Counted from the stretch's first letter, positions 1 to 10,350 are shown. The stretch is DNA of 28,519 bases from DATARH01 sp050181375 (GCA_050181375.1 JBFXDF010000015.1:1-28519), one strand, 5' to 3'. A program made the numbers and translations. Notes: generated from the sequence alone by a model not told the origin.

Positions 1-48
1 GTTCCGGGACACAACACCTTCGCCGGGATGACCATCGGGTGGGATAGG

Positions 49-1080
49 CTACTGCGAGAGTAGCGCGAGGCCGCTCTCGCCGGCCGTGGCGAGCTGCTCG
101 AACGTACATCGCCGCGGCGCCTTGTCCGGTCGCCAGCGCAGCAATGTCGTACCGTGCCGGAAACGACCCTCGGTCACGTGGTCGTAGCGCACTTCGACGA
201 CCAACTCGGGGCGCAGCGGTTGCCACTCGGCGGTGCGCTCGGTTGACCAGCGGCTCGGGCCGCCGGGAGCGCGACCGGTGAACCCGGGCGGCGCAACCAG
301 TTGTTCGAGGCGGGCGGTCAGCGCCGGCTTGTCGCGCGCCGGCAAGGTGGCGGTGAACCCGACATGGTGCAGCAAACCGTCATCATCGTAGAGCCCGAGC
401 AGCAGCGAGCCGACCAGCGTGGTATCTTTGCCGTAACGGAACCCGCCGACGACGCAATCGGCGGTGCGCTGCGGCTTGTATTTCTGCATGCCGTCGCGCC
501 GGCCGCTCAAATAGGGCAGGTCGGCGCGTTTCGCGACGATCCCGTCGATATCGGCGCCGAGCCGGCTGAGCCAGCCGAGCGCCGCGTCGCAATCCGCCGT
601 ACTCGGCGACAGACGCACCCCGGCGCTGTCGCCCTGCGCCGCGATAAAGTTCTCCAGCGCGCGGCGCCGCTCGGCGAACGGCCGTTCCAGCAGCACGGAG
701 CCGTCGGGCGCGGCGAGCAGGTCAAAGACGATGAACACCGCCGGGTGCTCCGCGGCCAGTTTGCGCACGCGGCTTGCGGCCGGGTGCAGCCGCAGCTGCA
801 GCGCCTCGAACGACAGCCGGCGCTCGACCGGGATCACGATCTCGCCATCGATCGCGAAACGGCGCGCCGGCAGAGCGGCCAACGCCGCCGCCACATCCGG
901 GAAATAACGCGCGAGAGGCTGCCCCGATTTCGAGCGCAGCTCGACATCGTCGCCATCGCGGAACGCGAGGCAGCGAAACCCGTCCCATTTCGGCTCATAA
1001 CGCCATTGCGGACCGCGCGGCAGCTCGGCGACCGGACGGGCCTCCATCGGCGGTATTGTCGGATCGATCGGCGGCGCCAT
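49..1080 (-). CDS. Stand-alone ATP-dependent DNA ligase (NHEJ type)
   Basis: This 343-residue protein should seal DNA nicks through an enzyme-adenylate intermediate, working with the Ku protein encoded divergently beside it. The nucleotidyltransferase core is visible: motif I EPKWDGFR with adenylated Lys31, DGE at 78-80, FIVFDLL near 116-122, DGIVAKR at 179-185 and motif V with Lys200 and Lys202 (QKYKPQRTADC). An OB-fold region follows (about 210-343). The polymerase and phosphoesterase domains of full-length LigD are absent, so it is the short LigC/LigD2-like form. No Shine-Dalgarno is visible before the ATG at 1080. The promoter motif on this strand would put the transcript start only a few bases upstream, so translation may be nearly leaderless; an in-frame ATG at 1047 is the alternative. 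The family call is secure, the exact subclass is not. Confidence 0.9.
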   Translation of the reverse strand: MAPPIDPTIPPMEARPVAELPRGPQWRYEPKWDGFRCLAFRDGDDVELRSKSGQPLARYFPDVAAALAALPARRFAIDGEIVIPVERRLSFEALQLRLHPAASRVRKLAAEHPAVFIVFDLLAAPDGSVLLERPFAERRRALENFIAAQGDSAGVRLSPSTADCDAALGWLSRLGADIDGIVAKRADLPYLSGRRDGMQKYKPQRTADCVVGGFRYGKDTTLVGSLLLGLYDDDGLLHHVGFTATLPARDKPALTARLEQLVAPPGFTGRAPGGPSRWSTERTAEWQPLRPELVVEVRYDHVTEGRFRHGTTLLRWRPDKAPRRCTFEQLATAGESGLALLSQ

Positions 1081-1091
1081 TGCGGTAGAAC

Positions 1092-1117
1092 AACGCGAAT
1101 CGCGGCCCGCGCGCTCC
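1092..1117 (-). promoter_or_regulatory. EcfG-like promoter of the DNA ligase gene
   Basis: On the minus strand GGAGC (1117-1113) is followed after exactly 17 bases by CGTT (1095-1092). The alphaproteobacterial general-stress sigma factor EcfG (RpoE2) recognises GGAAC-N16/17-CGTT, so this is one mismatch from consensus. The same spacing occurs in the perfect motif on the other strand. The predicted transcript start would lie about 4-6 bases before the ligase ATG. Confidence 0.4.
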
Positions 1118-1125
1118 GGGATGGC

Positions 1126-1151
1126 GGAACACCGCCGCCCCCGCTATCGTT
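1126..1151 (+). promoter_or_regulatory. EcfG-like promoter of ku (perfect consensus)
   Basis: GGAAC at 1126-1130 and CGTT at 1148-1151 are separated by 17 bases, an exact match to the EcfG/RpoE2 general-stress consensus. The predicted start near 1158-1160 leaves a short leader that holds the AGGAG ribosome-binding site (about 1167-1171) and the ATG at 1180. Position and match both support a functional promoter, but it has not been tested. Confidence 0.6.
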
Positions 1152-1179
1152 GGGTTAACGCGAAACAGGAGCAAATGCG

Positions 1180-2229
1180 ATGGCCGCTCCCGCCCGACCG
1201 TATTGGACCGGTTTTCTCAAGCTGTCGCTTGTGACGATCGGGGTGCGCCTGTACACCGCGACGACCGAGCGCGACAAGGTGCGGTTCCACATGATCCACG
1301 AGCCGTCGGGGGAGCGGGTACGCCAGCAGCTCGTCGTGCCCGGCATCGGCCCGGTCGAGCGCGAGGACATCGTCAAGGGGTACGAGTACGAAAAGGGCCG
1401 TTATATCAACGTCGATCCGGACGACATCAAGCGGCTGCGCCTCGAAACGACTGACACGATCGACATCACCGAATTTGTCGAGGACATCGATCCGATCTAT
1501 TTCGATACACCGTACTACCTCGTGCCGGACGGCAGCGTCGCCGAGGAGGGTTATCGCGTGATCCGCGAGGCGCTGCGCGAGAGCGGCAGGGTTGCGGTCG
1601 GCCGCGTCGTCATCAACGGCCAGGAGCGCATCATTTCGCTGCGTCCGCTCGGCACGGGGCTGCTTGGAAACGCGTTGCGCTATCCTGACGAGATCCGCCG
1701 GCCGGAGGATTATTTCGGGTCGATCGCGGCCGACGCGGTCGACGAGGACCAGCTCGCGATCATGCAGCAGATCATCGCCCGCCGCAGCCGCGACTTCGAG
1801 CCGAGCCAGTTCGTCGATCGCTATCAGGCGGCGCTGCGCGAGCTGATCGAGGAGAAGCTCCAAGGGCGCCTGCCGCCGAAGGAACCCGAGCGGCGGCCGG
1901 CTCAGGTCATCAACCTGATGGACGCACTGAAGCGCAGCCTGGCGGCGGAGGAGGGAACGAGAGCCGATGCCGAGGACGCGCCGGCGCGCCGCCGCGCCGC
2001 GTCGCGGCGTGCCGAAGCCGAAGAGGCAGAGGAGGTTCAGGAGAGCGCGGCGCCAGCCCCGGCCAAGGCGGCATCGCGCGGCCGCAAATCCGCGCCTCCG
2101 CCGGCGAACCAGCGCAACCTGCTGCTGCCGGTGTCGGGCGGACGCGGGTCGGGGCGCGGCAAGGCGGCCGAAGCAGCGCCGCCCGAACCGGCCGAGGCGC
2201 CAGCCGCGAAACGCCGCAAGCGCGCCTGA
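1180..2229 (+). CDS. ku: Ku DNA end-binding protein
   Basis: A homodimer of this 349-residue protein should ring and protect broken DNA ends and recruit the ligase encoded next to it, as in bacterial non-homologous end joining. Residues about 7-255 form the Ku core: it opens WTGFLKLSLVTIGVRLY, has the RVRQQLVVPG and EREDIVKGYEYEKG stretches typical of bacterial Ku, and contains FDTPYYLVPD. The last 90 or so residues are a low-complexity Ala/Arg/Glu/Lys tail, longer than in minimal Ku; such tails usually bind DNA or the ligase partner. AGGAG precedes the ATG at 8-base spacing. The gene is divergent from the ligase and ends 10 bases before the convergent ABC permease gene. Confidence 0.95.
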   Translation: MAAPARPYWTGFLKLSLVTIGVRLYTATTERDKVRFHMIHEPSGERVRQQLVVPGIGPVEREDIVKGYEYEKGRYINVDPDDIKRLRLETTDTIDITEFVEDIDPIYFDTPYYLVPDGSVAEEGYRVIREALRESGRVAVGRVVINGQERIISLRPLGTGLLGNALRYPDEIRRPEDYFGSIAADAVDEDQLAIMQQIIARRSRDFEPSQFVDRYQAALRELIEEKLQGRLPPKEPERRPAQVINLMDALKRSLAAEEGTRADAEDAPARRRAASRRAEAEEAEEVQESAAPAPAKAASRGRKSAPPPANQRNLLLPVSGGRGSGRGKAAEAAPPEPAEAPAAKRRKRA

Positions 2230-2239
2230 GCGTTACGCG

Positions 2240-3040
2240 CTATTCGTCTTCCGCCGCGATCGCGCTTTCGTGCCAGCGGCGCAGCAGCAGCCGCGACAGA
2301 AGATCGAGCAGCGCGTAGATGACGATGCCGGTCAGCGACAGCAGCAAGAGCGCCGCGAACATGCGCGGGATCGCCAGCCGGTAGCCGGATTCGAGAATGC
2401 GGAAGGCCAGCCCGGTCTCGGCTCCGCCGGTCCCGGCGACAAATTCCGCGACGACCGCGCCGATCAGCGCCAGTCCGCCGCTGATCCGCAATCCGGCGAG
2501 AAAATAGGGCAGCGCGGTCGGAATCCGCAGATAGCGCAGTGTCTGCCCCGGCGATGCGCCGTACAGGCGGAACAGCGCCAAGAGGTTGCGGTCGGCGCTG
2601 TTCAGCCCGACTGTCGTGTTCGACACGATCGGAAAGAACGCGACAATCCAGGCGCAGACCAAGAGCGCGAGAAACGGTTCCTTGACCCAGATGATGATGA
2701 GCGGCGCAATCGCGACGATCGGCGTCACCTGCAAAATCACCGCGTAGGGAAACAGGCTGATCTCCAAGAGCCGCGAGCGCGAGAACAACAGCGCGATCGC
2801 GCCGCCGAAGAGCGCCGCCGCGGCGAGCGCCGCGAGGGTAATGCGCAGCGTCACCAGCAGCGATCCGAAAAGGCTCGGCCCGTCGGTCCACAGGCTCGCC
2901 GCGATCGCGCTTGGCGCCGGCAGGACATAGGGAGGGATGCCGTTTACCCGCACGACGGCTTCCCAAAGCGCGAGCACGACGAGGCCGATCGCGATCGGCG
3001 CCGCGATCCGCGCGAGCCGGCGGCGCGGCGGCACGGTCAT
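2240..3040 (-). CDS. ABC transporter permease, NitT/TauT (SsuC/TauC) type
   Basis: This 266-residue integral membrane protein should form the channel of an importer for nitrate, sulfonate, taurine, thiamine precursor or a related anion. It has about six hydrophobic segments, starting with a helix at about 10-28. The EAA-like cytoplasmic loop LYGASPGQTLRYLRIPTALP, which docks the ATPase, is clear in the second half. The start is the ATG at 3040: it overlaps the stop of the ATPase gene as ATGA, a sign of translational coupling. The open frame continues upstream, but that part is the ATPase gene read in another frame. No periplasmic binding protein lies next to it, so the substrate cannot be named. 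Confidence 0.88.
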   Translation of the reverse strand: MTVPPRRRLARIAAPIAIGLVVLALWEAVVRVNGIPPYVLPAPSAIAASLWTDGPSLFGSLLVTLRITLAALAAAALFGGAIALLFSRSRLLEISLFPYAVILQVTPIVAIAPLIIIWVKEPFLALLVCAWIVAFFPIVSNTTVGLNSADRNLLALFRLYGASPGQTLRYLRIPTALPYFLAGLRISGGLALIGAVVAEFVAGTGGAETGLAFRILESGYRLAIPRMFAALLLLSLTGIVIYALLDLLSRLLLRRWHESAIAAEDE

Positions 3041-3840
3041 CGAAGCGGCTCCCGCGGCATGGCGCCGGCGAGCGCAGCCGAGACGGTGTCGCACATGCGG
3101 GCGTATTCCGCGCTGGTGCGAACCGATTGCCGGCGCGGTTGCGGCAATGCAATCGGGAGGTCGGCGACAATGCGTCCGGGTCGGTGCCGCATCACCGCGA
3201 TGCGGGTCGAAAGATACACCGACTCGAAGACGCTGTGCGTGACGAACAGGATCGTCGGCCGCTGCGCCTCCCATATCCGCAGCAGATCGTCGTTCAGCGC
3301 GTGCCGGGTGATCTCGTCGAGCGCCGCGAACGGTTCGTCAAGCAGCAAAAGATCGGGCTCCGTAACGAGAGCGCGCGCGATCGAGACGCGCATCCGCATG
3401 CCCCCCGAGAGCTGGCGTGGATAGGATTTCTCGAACCCGGCGAGGCCGACAGCGCGCAACGCCTCGGCGACGCGGTCGCGTTCGGCCCCGCCGATCCGCC
3501 GGGCGATGCGGAACGGCAATTCGACATTGCGGGCGACCGTGCTCCACGGCATCAGCGTCGGGTCCTGAAAGACAAATCCGATGCGGCCGGTTGCGAGCGA
3601 GCGTCTCGGCTCCCGTTCGCCGAGGCGCAGCGTCAATCGGCCCGCGGAAGGCTCGCTGAGACCGGCGACGATGCGGAGCAGCGTGCTCTTGCCGCACCCC
3701 GAGGGACCGAGCAGGCTGAGAAACTCGCCGCGTGCGACCGTGAGATCGACTCCGTTAAGCGCCTGCAGCCCGGACGCAAAGCGTTTCGCAACGCCCTGCA
3801 CGACCACAATCGGGTCCGGCGCCGGCCCGGTTTCCGTCAT
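3037..3840 (-). CDS. ABC transporter ATP-binding protein, NitT/TauT (SsuB/TauB) type
   Basis: This 267-residue ATPase powers the permease encoded downstream. Walker A is GPSGCGKST (45-53), the Q-loop glutamine is about 92 (FVFQDPTLMPW), the signature is LSGGM (144-148), Walker B is LLLLDEP (164-170) and the switch histidine is about 202 (FVTHS). The VFESVYLSTRIAVM stretch after the H-loop is typical of the nitrate/sulfonate/taurine subfamily. The ATG at 3840 is preferred to a TTG at 3882, because the longer form overlaps the EamA gene by 26 bases and adds residues outside the family alignment. It overlaps the permease gene by 4 bases. Confidence 0.88.
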   Translation of the reverse strand: MTETGPAPDPIVVVQGVAKRFASGLQALNGVDLTVARGEFLSLLGPSGCGKSTLLRIVAGLSEPSAGRLTLRLGEREPRRSLATGRIGFVFQDPTLMPWSTVARNVELPFRIARRIGGAERDRVAEALRAVGLAGFEKSYPRQLSGGMRMRVSIARALVTEPDLLLLDEPFAALDEITRHALNDDLLRIWEAQRPTILFVTHSVFESVYLSTRIAVMRHRPGRIVADLPIALPQPRRQSVRTSAEYARMCDTVSAALAGAMPREPLR

Positions 3841-3856
3841 TCCAGGCGGGACCGGT

Positions 3857-4777
3857 TCAGAACTGTCCGACAATCCCGACAAGCCCCAGCGCCAGCAGGA
3901 TGAAACCGAGCAGCTCGGCCGCGGTCAGGCGCTCGCGGAAGAAGCGTCGGGACACGAGATAGCTGAAAAACAGCTCGATGAGGCCAAGCGTGCGCACGTT
4001 GGCGACCGGCTCCAGCGCCATCGCGGTGAACCAGCAGGCCGAACCGATCGCTCCCATCGCGCCGGCCAGCATCGATACGCGCCACGCGAACAACACCGCG
4101 ACGACGACCCGTCGCTGCCGCCAGAGCAGATAGCCTCCGAGCAGCACCGTCTGCAGCGCCTGCGCCCAGACCAGCGAATAGGCCGCGGCAAGGACGATAG
4201 ACGGCGTGTCGAGCGCCAGGGCGGCGCCGCGATACCCGACCGCCGCCAGTCCGAACGCGGTCCCGGAACCGACCCCGAGCAGCGCCGCGCGCGAAGTCCA
4301 GCCGCCGGCAATCGTTCTCAGCGAGCGGTTGTCTTTCGGGAGGGAAACAAGGATCACTCCGGCCGTCGCGACGACGATTGCCGCGACCGAAAAAACCGTG
4401 ATCCGGTCTCCGAGCAGCACCAAACCGAGGATGGCGATCTGCAGCAGCTCGGTCTTGGCGTAGGCGACCCCGAGCGCGAAATTTCGCTCTTCCATGCAGC
4501 GCAGCAGGAGCGCGGTGGCCGCGATCTGGCTCAGCGAGGCGACCAGCGTCCACCACAAAAACGGCAGCGTGACCGGCGGCAGCCTGCCGGCGCCGGCTAC
4601 CCCCAGCCACACGATCGCCAGCCACAGCGCCGCGAACGGCAGCCCGTAGAGGAAACGCACCAGGGTCGCGCCGAGCGCGCCGAGATCGCCGGTCAGATGG
4701 CGCTGCGCCGCGTTGCGCAGCGTCTGCGCCAGCGCCGCGCCGACCGTGATCGGTATCCAGGCCCAGGAATACAGCAG
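3857..4777 (-). CDS. EamA/DMT-family transporter, probable CTG start
   Basis: This is a drug/metabolite-superfamily permease with about ten membrane helices in two EamA repeats; the substrate is unknown. The first ATG/GTG/TTG in frame is a GTG at 4660, but that start would remove the first helix. The frame stays open upstream with family-like sequence (YSWAWIPITVGAALAQTLRN) to an in-frame TAG just before 4777. Between the stop and that helix the only start-like codons are two CTGs (4777 and 4774). AAGG at 4787-4784 sits six bases before the first. I therefore annotate a CTG start giving 306 residues. The gene begins 29 bases after the Rieske oxygenase gene and ends 16 bases before the ABC ATPase gene, so it is probably in the same operon. 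Confidence 0.78.
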   Translation of the reverse strand: MLYSWAWIPITVGAALAQTLRNAAQRHLTGDLGALGATLVRFLYGLPFAALWLAIVWLGVAGAGRLPPVTLPFLWWTLVASLSQIAATALLLRCMEERNFALGVAYAKTELLQIAILGLVLLGDRITVFSVAAIVVATAGVILVSLPKDNRSLRTIAGGWTSRAALLGVGSGTAFGLAAVGYRGAALALDTPSIVLAAAYSLVWAQALQTVLLGGYLLWRQRRVVVAVLFAWRVSMLAGAMGAIGSACWFTAMALEPVANVRTLGLIELFFSYLVSRRFFRERLTAAELLGFILLALGLVGIVGQF

Positions 4778-4806
4778 GGTCTACCTTGTTTATATCGCCG
4801 TCGGGA

Positions 4807-6138
4807 TCACCGCCGGGCCGGCGCCAGCGGGTCGTACGGGAGCGCCTCGGGCTGCAATTCCGTTTCGGTGAACCCCATAGCGGCGAGAAACGCCTCGCGC
4901 ACCTCGGCCGGCTGTCCGGTCTGGAAAATATAGCCCCGCAGGTTGCGGCGGCTGAACGGGTCGCGCAAAAACTGCTCGCGCGGGAAACCCTCGATAAAGT
5001 TCTTGCGCTCGGCGACCGGCAACGGGATCGCGCGGTTGATCTCGGGGTCGCGGACAATGGCCTTCGGGTCTCTGCCTTCCTCGACCGCCTCGATGTCGTT
5101 CAGAAAGCGGCGGCGCAGCATGACGATGCCGCGGTCGGAGGGGGCGAGGTACTCCTTCGAGCGGTCTGCGATGCGGCCCTGCCCGACCCAGGTCACGAAA
5201 TCCTGGTTCATCACATGGCTGGTGATCCAGCGGCCGGTCTCGGGGTCCTCGATCGGTCCCTTCCAGGTCGGAATGCTGTTCTGGACGTAAGGCTCCCGCT
5301 CGTGCGGCACGCGGCTGAAATGCCACATCACCGAGAGCGTGTTCTCGTCGTCGACCGGCACGCGGAACTCGACATGGTTGCCGGTGAAGAGAGCGCAGGG
5401 CCACAGACAGACCCGGCCGACCTGCCACAGTCGATCGTTTTCGTCGGTGTCCTCGCGGATGCGTTTGTATTGAAAACCGTATTCGAACTCGCTGAAATCA
5501 ACCTTGACGTGGCGCGGGGTATAGGGGCCGGTCTTGCCGTCGAGCCGGATCGACCAGTTCGAATGGGTCCATTCGAAATGCACCGGATCGATCGAGTTCT
5601 CCTGGCACTGGAACCAGTTGCACGGGATGTCGGCGAGCACGATCTGGCGGAACCCGTTGGGCCAGGAGAAGAACTCCCAATCCGGCACCAGCGGACGCGG
5701 CTCCGGGCCGAGATAGGCCCAGATCAGACCGCCGCGCTCCTCGACCGGATATGCCTTGATGCGGATTTCGTCGCGCAGCCGCCGCTCCGGGTGCGCCATG
5801 TCCTCGTAGGGCTGCGCCAGGCAGGCGCCGTCGGCGCCGTACAGCCAGCCGTGGTAGTTACAGCGCAGCCCGCAGTCCTCGACATAGCCGTAGCTGAGAT
5901 CGGCGCGGCGATGCCGGCAGTGGCGGTCGAGCAAGCCGAACCGTCCGCCCAAATCCTTATAGATAACAAGATTCTCGCCGAGCAGGCGGACCGGCCGCGC
6001 GCCCGGTTCGGCAAACTCGCTGGCGCCGGCGATCGGCCACCAGTAGCGTCGCAAGAGTTCGCCCATCGGCGTCCCCGCGCCGGTCTGCGTCAGCACATTC
6101 CAGCGGCTGCGCTGTGCGGTGTTACTGTCGTTTGCCAT
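4807..6138 (-). CDS. Rieske [2Fe-2S] aromatic-ring oxygenase, phthalate 4,5-dioxygenase-like
   Basis: This 443-residue protein is the oxygenase component of a Rieske non-heme iron system that would hydroxylate or demethylate an aromatic substrate using electrons from a separate reductase. The Rieske cluster ligands are Cys74, His76 (CRH), Cys93 and His96 (CNYH). The catalytic iron site is Asp184-x2-His187-x4-His192 (SIDPVHFEWTH), with Asp313 (NQDFVTWVGQG) as the likely third ligand. The length and the layout resemble phthalate 4,5-dioxygenase and related O-demethylases. The ATG at 6138 follows GGGGAG at good spacing; a TTG at 6195 would give a 462-residue form but overlaps the preceding gene. 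No ferredoxin or reductase gene is adjacent. The exact substrate cannot be read from the sequence. Confidence 0.88.
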   Translation of the reverse strand: MANDSNTAQRSRWNVLTQTGAGTPMGELLRRYWWPIAGASEFAEPGARPVRLLGENLVIYKDLGGRFGLLDRHCRHRRADLSYGYVEDCGLRCNYHGWLYGADGACLAQPYEDMAHPERRLRDEIRIKAYPVEERGGLIWAYLGPEPRPLVPDWEFFSWPNGFRQIVLADIPCNWFQCQENSIDPVHFEWTHSNWSIRLDGKTGPYTPRHVKVDFSEFEYGFQYKRIREDTDENDRLWQVGRVCLWPCALFTGNHVEFRVPVDDENTLSVMWHFSRVPHEREPYVQNSIPTWKGPIEDPETGRWITSHVMNQDFVTWVGQGRIADRSKEYLAPSDRGIVMLRRRFLNDIEAVEEGRDPKAIVRDPEINRAIPLPVAERKNFIEGFPREQFLRDPFSRRNLRGYIFQTGQPAEVREAFLAAMGFTETELQPEALPYDPLAPARR

Positions 6139-6191
6139 CGGAAGCTCCCCGCGCGGATCGGATGGGGTAGGGCGATCTACCGGGCCTTGGA

Positions 6192-6446
6192 TCAATCCGC
6201 CGAGGTACCGACCCGCTCGGCGATACGGACGACGAGTGCGATGAGCCGGGTCATACGTTCTTCTTGAACGGCAAACCGCCCCTCGAGGCCGGTGAAGCGT
6301 GCTTCCAGGCCGGAAAAGCGCGTTTCCAGCGCGCCAAGCCGCATCTCCATACCGGCAAATCGCTGCTGCAGATCGCGTACATCGGCTGTCAGCGCCAACA
6401 GTCGGGCACCGAGAAGTTCAAGCGTGATGGTGTCGTCGGCTGCCAT
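6192..6446 (-). CDS. Small coiled-coil protein of unknown function
   Basis: This 84-residue protein is almost entirely helical heptad repeat. The core holds about four 7-residue units of the form RFxGLEA (for example TRFSGLEARFTGLEGRF), with hydrophobic residues in phase, so it probably forms a parallel dimer or trimer. It has no membrane segment and no recognisable catalytic motif. Two consecutive ATGs (6449, 6446) follow AGGAG; the second has the better spacing. It sits between coaD and the Rieske gene, in the same direction and with short gaps, and may be co-transcribed. Its reading-frame neighbours give no clue to function. Confidence 0.65.
   Translation of the reverse strand: MAADDTITLELLGARLLALTADVRDLQQRFAGMEMRLGALETRFSGLEARFTGLEGRFAVQEERMTRLIALVVRIAERVGTSAD
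6284..6367. repeat. Degenerate 21-bp tandem repeat encoding heptads
   Basis: Four 21-base units (6284-6304, 6305-6325, 6326-6346, 6347-6367) are recognisably related, with shared CCAGGCCGG- and AAGCG-like cores. They encode four successive seven-residue coiled-coil heptads in the small protein on the minus strand. DNA-level similarity in addition to protein periodicity suggests growth by internal duplication. Confidence 0.6.
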
Positions 6447-6494
6447 CATGATCTCCTATCGAGAATGCAGCAGACCCGCTCCTATGACCGTAGC

Positions 6495-7013
6495 CTACGA
6501 TCGTTTCAGCCGGGCGCCGGCGAAGCGGTCGAGCAGGCGGTTGGCGACGCGAGGACTGACGAAGTGCGTTATGTCGCCGCCGAGCGCGCCGATCTCCTTG
6601 ACGAAACGCGACGAGATGAACTGGTAGCGGTCGGAGGCCATCAGAAAGAGGGTCTCGATATTTGGATTGAGGCGCGCGTTCATGCTCGCCATCTGAAATT
6701 CGTACTCGAAATCGGACACGGCGCGCAGACCGCGGATGATGACGCCGGCGCCGACCGACTCGGCGAAATGCATCAAGAGCGTGTCGAATGCCCGCACCTC
6801 GATCCGCTCGGCGTCGCCGTTCTCGAGATGATCCATTTCGTCGCGCACGATCTCGACACGCTCGTCGGTCGAAAACAGCGGGCCTTTGGCGTCGTTGCGC
6901 GCCACGCCCAGCACGAGATGATCGACCACATGCAGTGCGCGCCGGATGATGTCGCTGTGGCCGTTGGTGATCGGGTCGAATGTGCCGGGATAGACCCCGA
7001 TGCGCCGCTTCAT
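6495..7013 (-). CDS. coaD: Phosphopantetheine adenylyltransferase
   Basis: CoaD transfers AMP from ATP to 4'-phosphopantetheine to give dephospho-CoA, the penultimate step of coenzyme A synthesis in the cytoplasm. The 172-residue protein opens with RIGVYPGTFDPITNGH, whose TNGH (16-19) is the nucleotidyltransferase T/HxGH motif, and contains GLRAVSDFEYEFQM and the ISSRFVKEI motif near the C-terminus. The start is the ATG at 7013. Its ribosome-binding site GAGGGG overlaps the gyrA stop region, and only 11 bases separate the two genes, so coaD is probably translated from the gyrA transcript. An upstream TTG at 7028 lies inside gyrA and is less likely. Confidence 0.95.
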   Translation of the reverse strand: MKRRIGVYPGTFDPITNGHSDIIRRALHVVDHLVLGVARNDAKGPLFSTDERVEIVRDEMDHLENGDAERIEVRAFDTLLMHFAESVGAGVIIRGLRAVSDFEYEFQMASMNARLNPNIETLFLMASDRYQFISSRFVKEIGALGGDITHFVSPRVANRLLDRFAGARLKRS

Positions 7014-7024
7014 CTCATGTCCCC

Positions 7025-9859
<2,835 letters not shown>

Positions 9860-10074
9860 TTCGGTGCGTCTGGTTACAGTTGCAAATACGAAAATCGCGG
9901 CCGAGCCGGAGCCAAAATCCAGCCGCCGCCGCGATCTATAGATGGTTACGGCGACATCGAATTACCGCATTTCGCAGTTGCGAACAACGCTTCGGGTCAC
10001 GCCCGACGCAACCGATCGATGGCGGCGGCTATTAACAGGGCAGCGGCGATTGATTACCGACCGACGCCGACCGC

Positions 10075-10116
10075 GGCGTGATCCCGGCGCGGGGTGCCGG
10101 ACCCGGAATCCACGCC
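10075..10116. repeat. Degenerate interspersed palindrome (REP-like)
   Basis: GGCGTG (10075-10080) and CACGCC (10111-10116) are inverted ends, and the inner arms ATCCCGG and CCGGAAT also pair imperfectly. The GGAATCCACG end matches the general form of interspersed palindromes common between alphaproteobacterial genes. It lies in the leader region before the small membrane-protein gene. Confidence 0.4.
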
Positions 10117-10131
10117 AGTTTGGAGAAGCCG

Positions 10132-10323
10132 ATGTGGTTCTGGTTCGTGCTCTGGATGATCATCATCCTGCTGCTGCTCAGCAGCGGCGGGTACTACGGC
10201 TGCCGCCGATCCTATTATGGGTCCGGCGGAGCCATCGGACTGCTGATCCTGTTCTTCGTTTTTTTCTGGATCGCGATCATCTTCGCCGGGCCGTATTGGG
10301 GCTGGTACGGCTGGTGGTGGTAG
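10132..10323 (+). CDS. Small Trp/Tyr-rich two-helix membrane protein
   Basis: This 63-residue protein has two strongly hydrophobic segments (about 2-18 and 33-52) joined by a short basic/aromatic loop (YYGCRRSYYG), and it ends PYWGWYGWWW. It contains nine tryptophans and six tyrosines. The ATG at 10132 follows GGAGAAG at good spacing, which supports a real gene; a longer upstream start has no such site. It superficially resembles small hydrophobic membrane proteins such as DUF3309 but I cannot assign it to a family. It is divergent from gyrA and convergent with the large Aas-type gene. Function is unknown. Confidence 0.65.
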   Translation: MWFWFVLWMIIILLLLSSGGYYGCRRSYYGSGGAIGLLILFFVFFWIAIIFAGPYWGWYGWWW

Positions 10324-10328
10324 AAGAC

Positions 10329-10349
10329 GCCCGCAAATCTCTGGCGGGC
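10329..10349. terminator. Hairpin between convergent genes
   Basis: GCCCGC (10329-10334) and GCGGGC (10344-10349) form a 6-bp GC stem with a 9-base loop. It lies 5 bases after the stop of the small membrane-protein gene and just past the stop of the convergent minus-strand gene. There is no clear T-run on either side, so intrinsic termination is only a possibility. Confidence 0.35.
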
Positions 10350-10350
10350 A

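Noticed and set aside
1967..3903. Long plus-strand frames opposite the ABC transporter genes (485 and 330 residues)
   Set aside because: Arg/Gln/Pro-rich antisense translations overlapping well-supported genes on the minus strand.
9860..10000. gyrA promoter candidates such as TTGTTC-17-TAATTC and the TATAGA near 9936-9941
   Set aside because: Weak matches with poor partner elements; none stands out enough to annotate.
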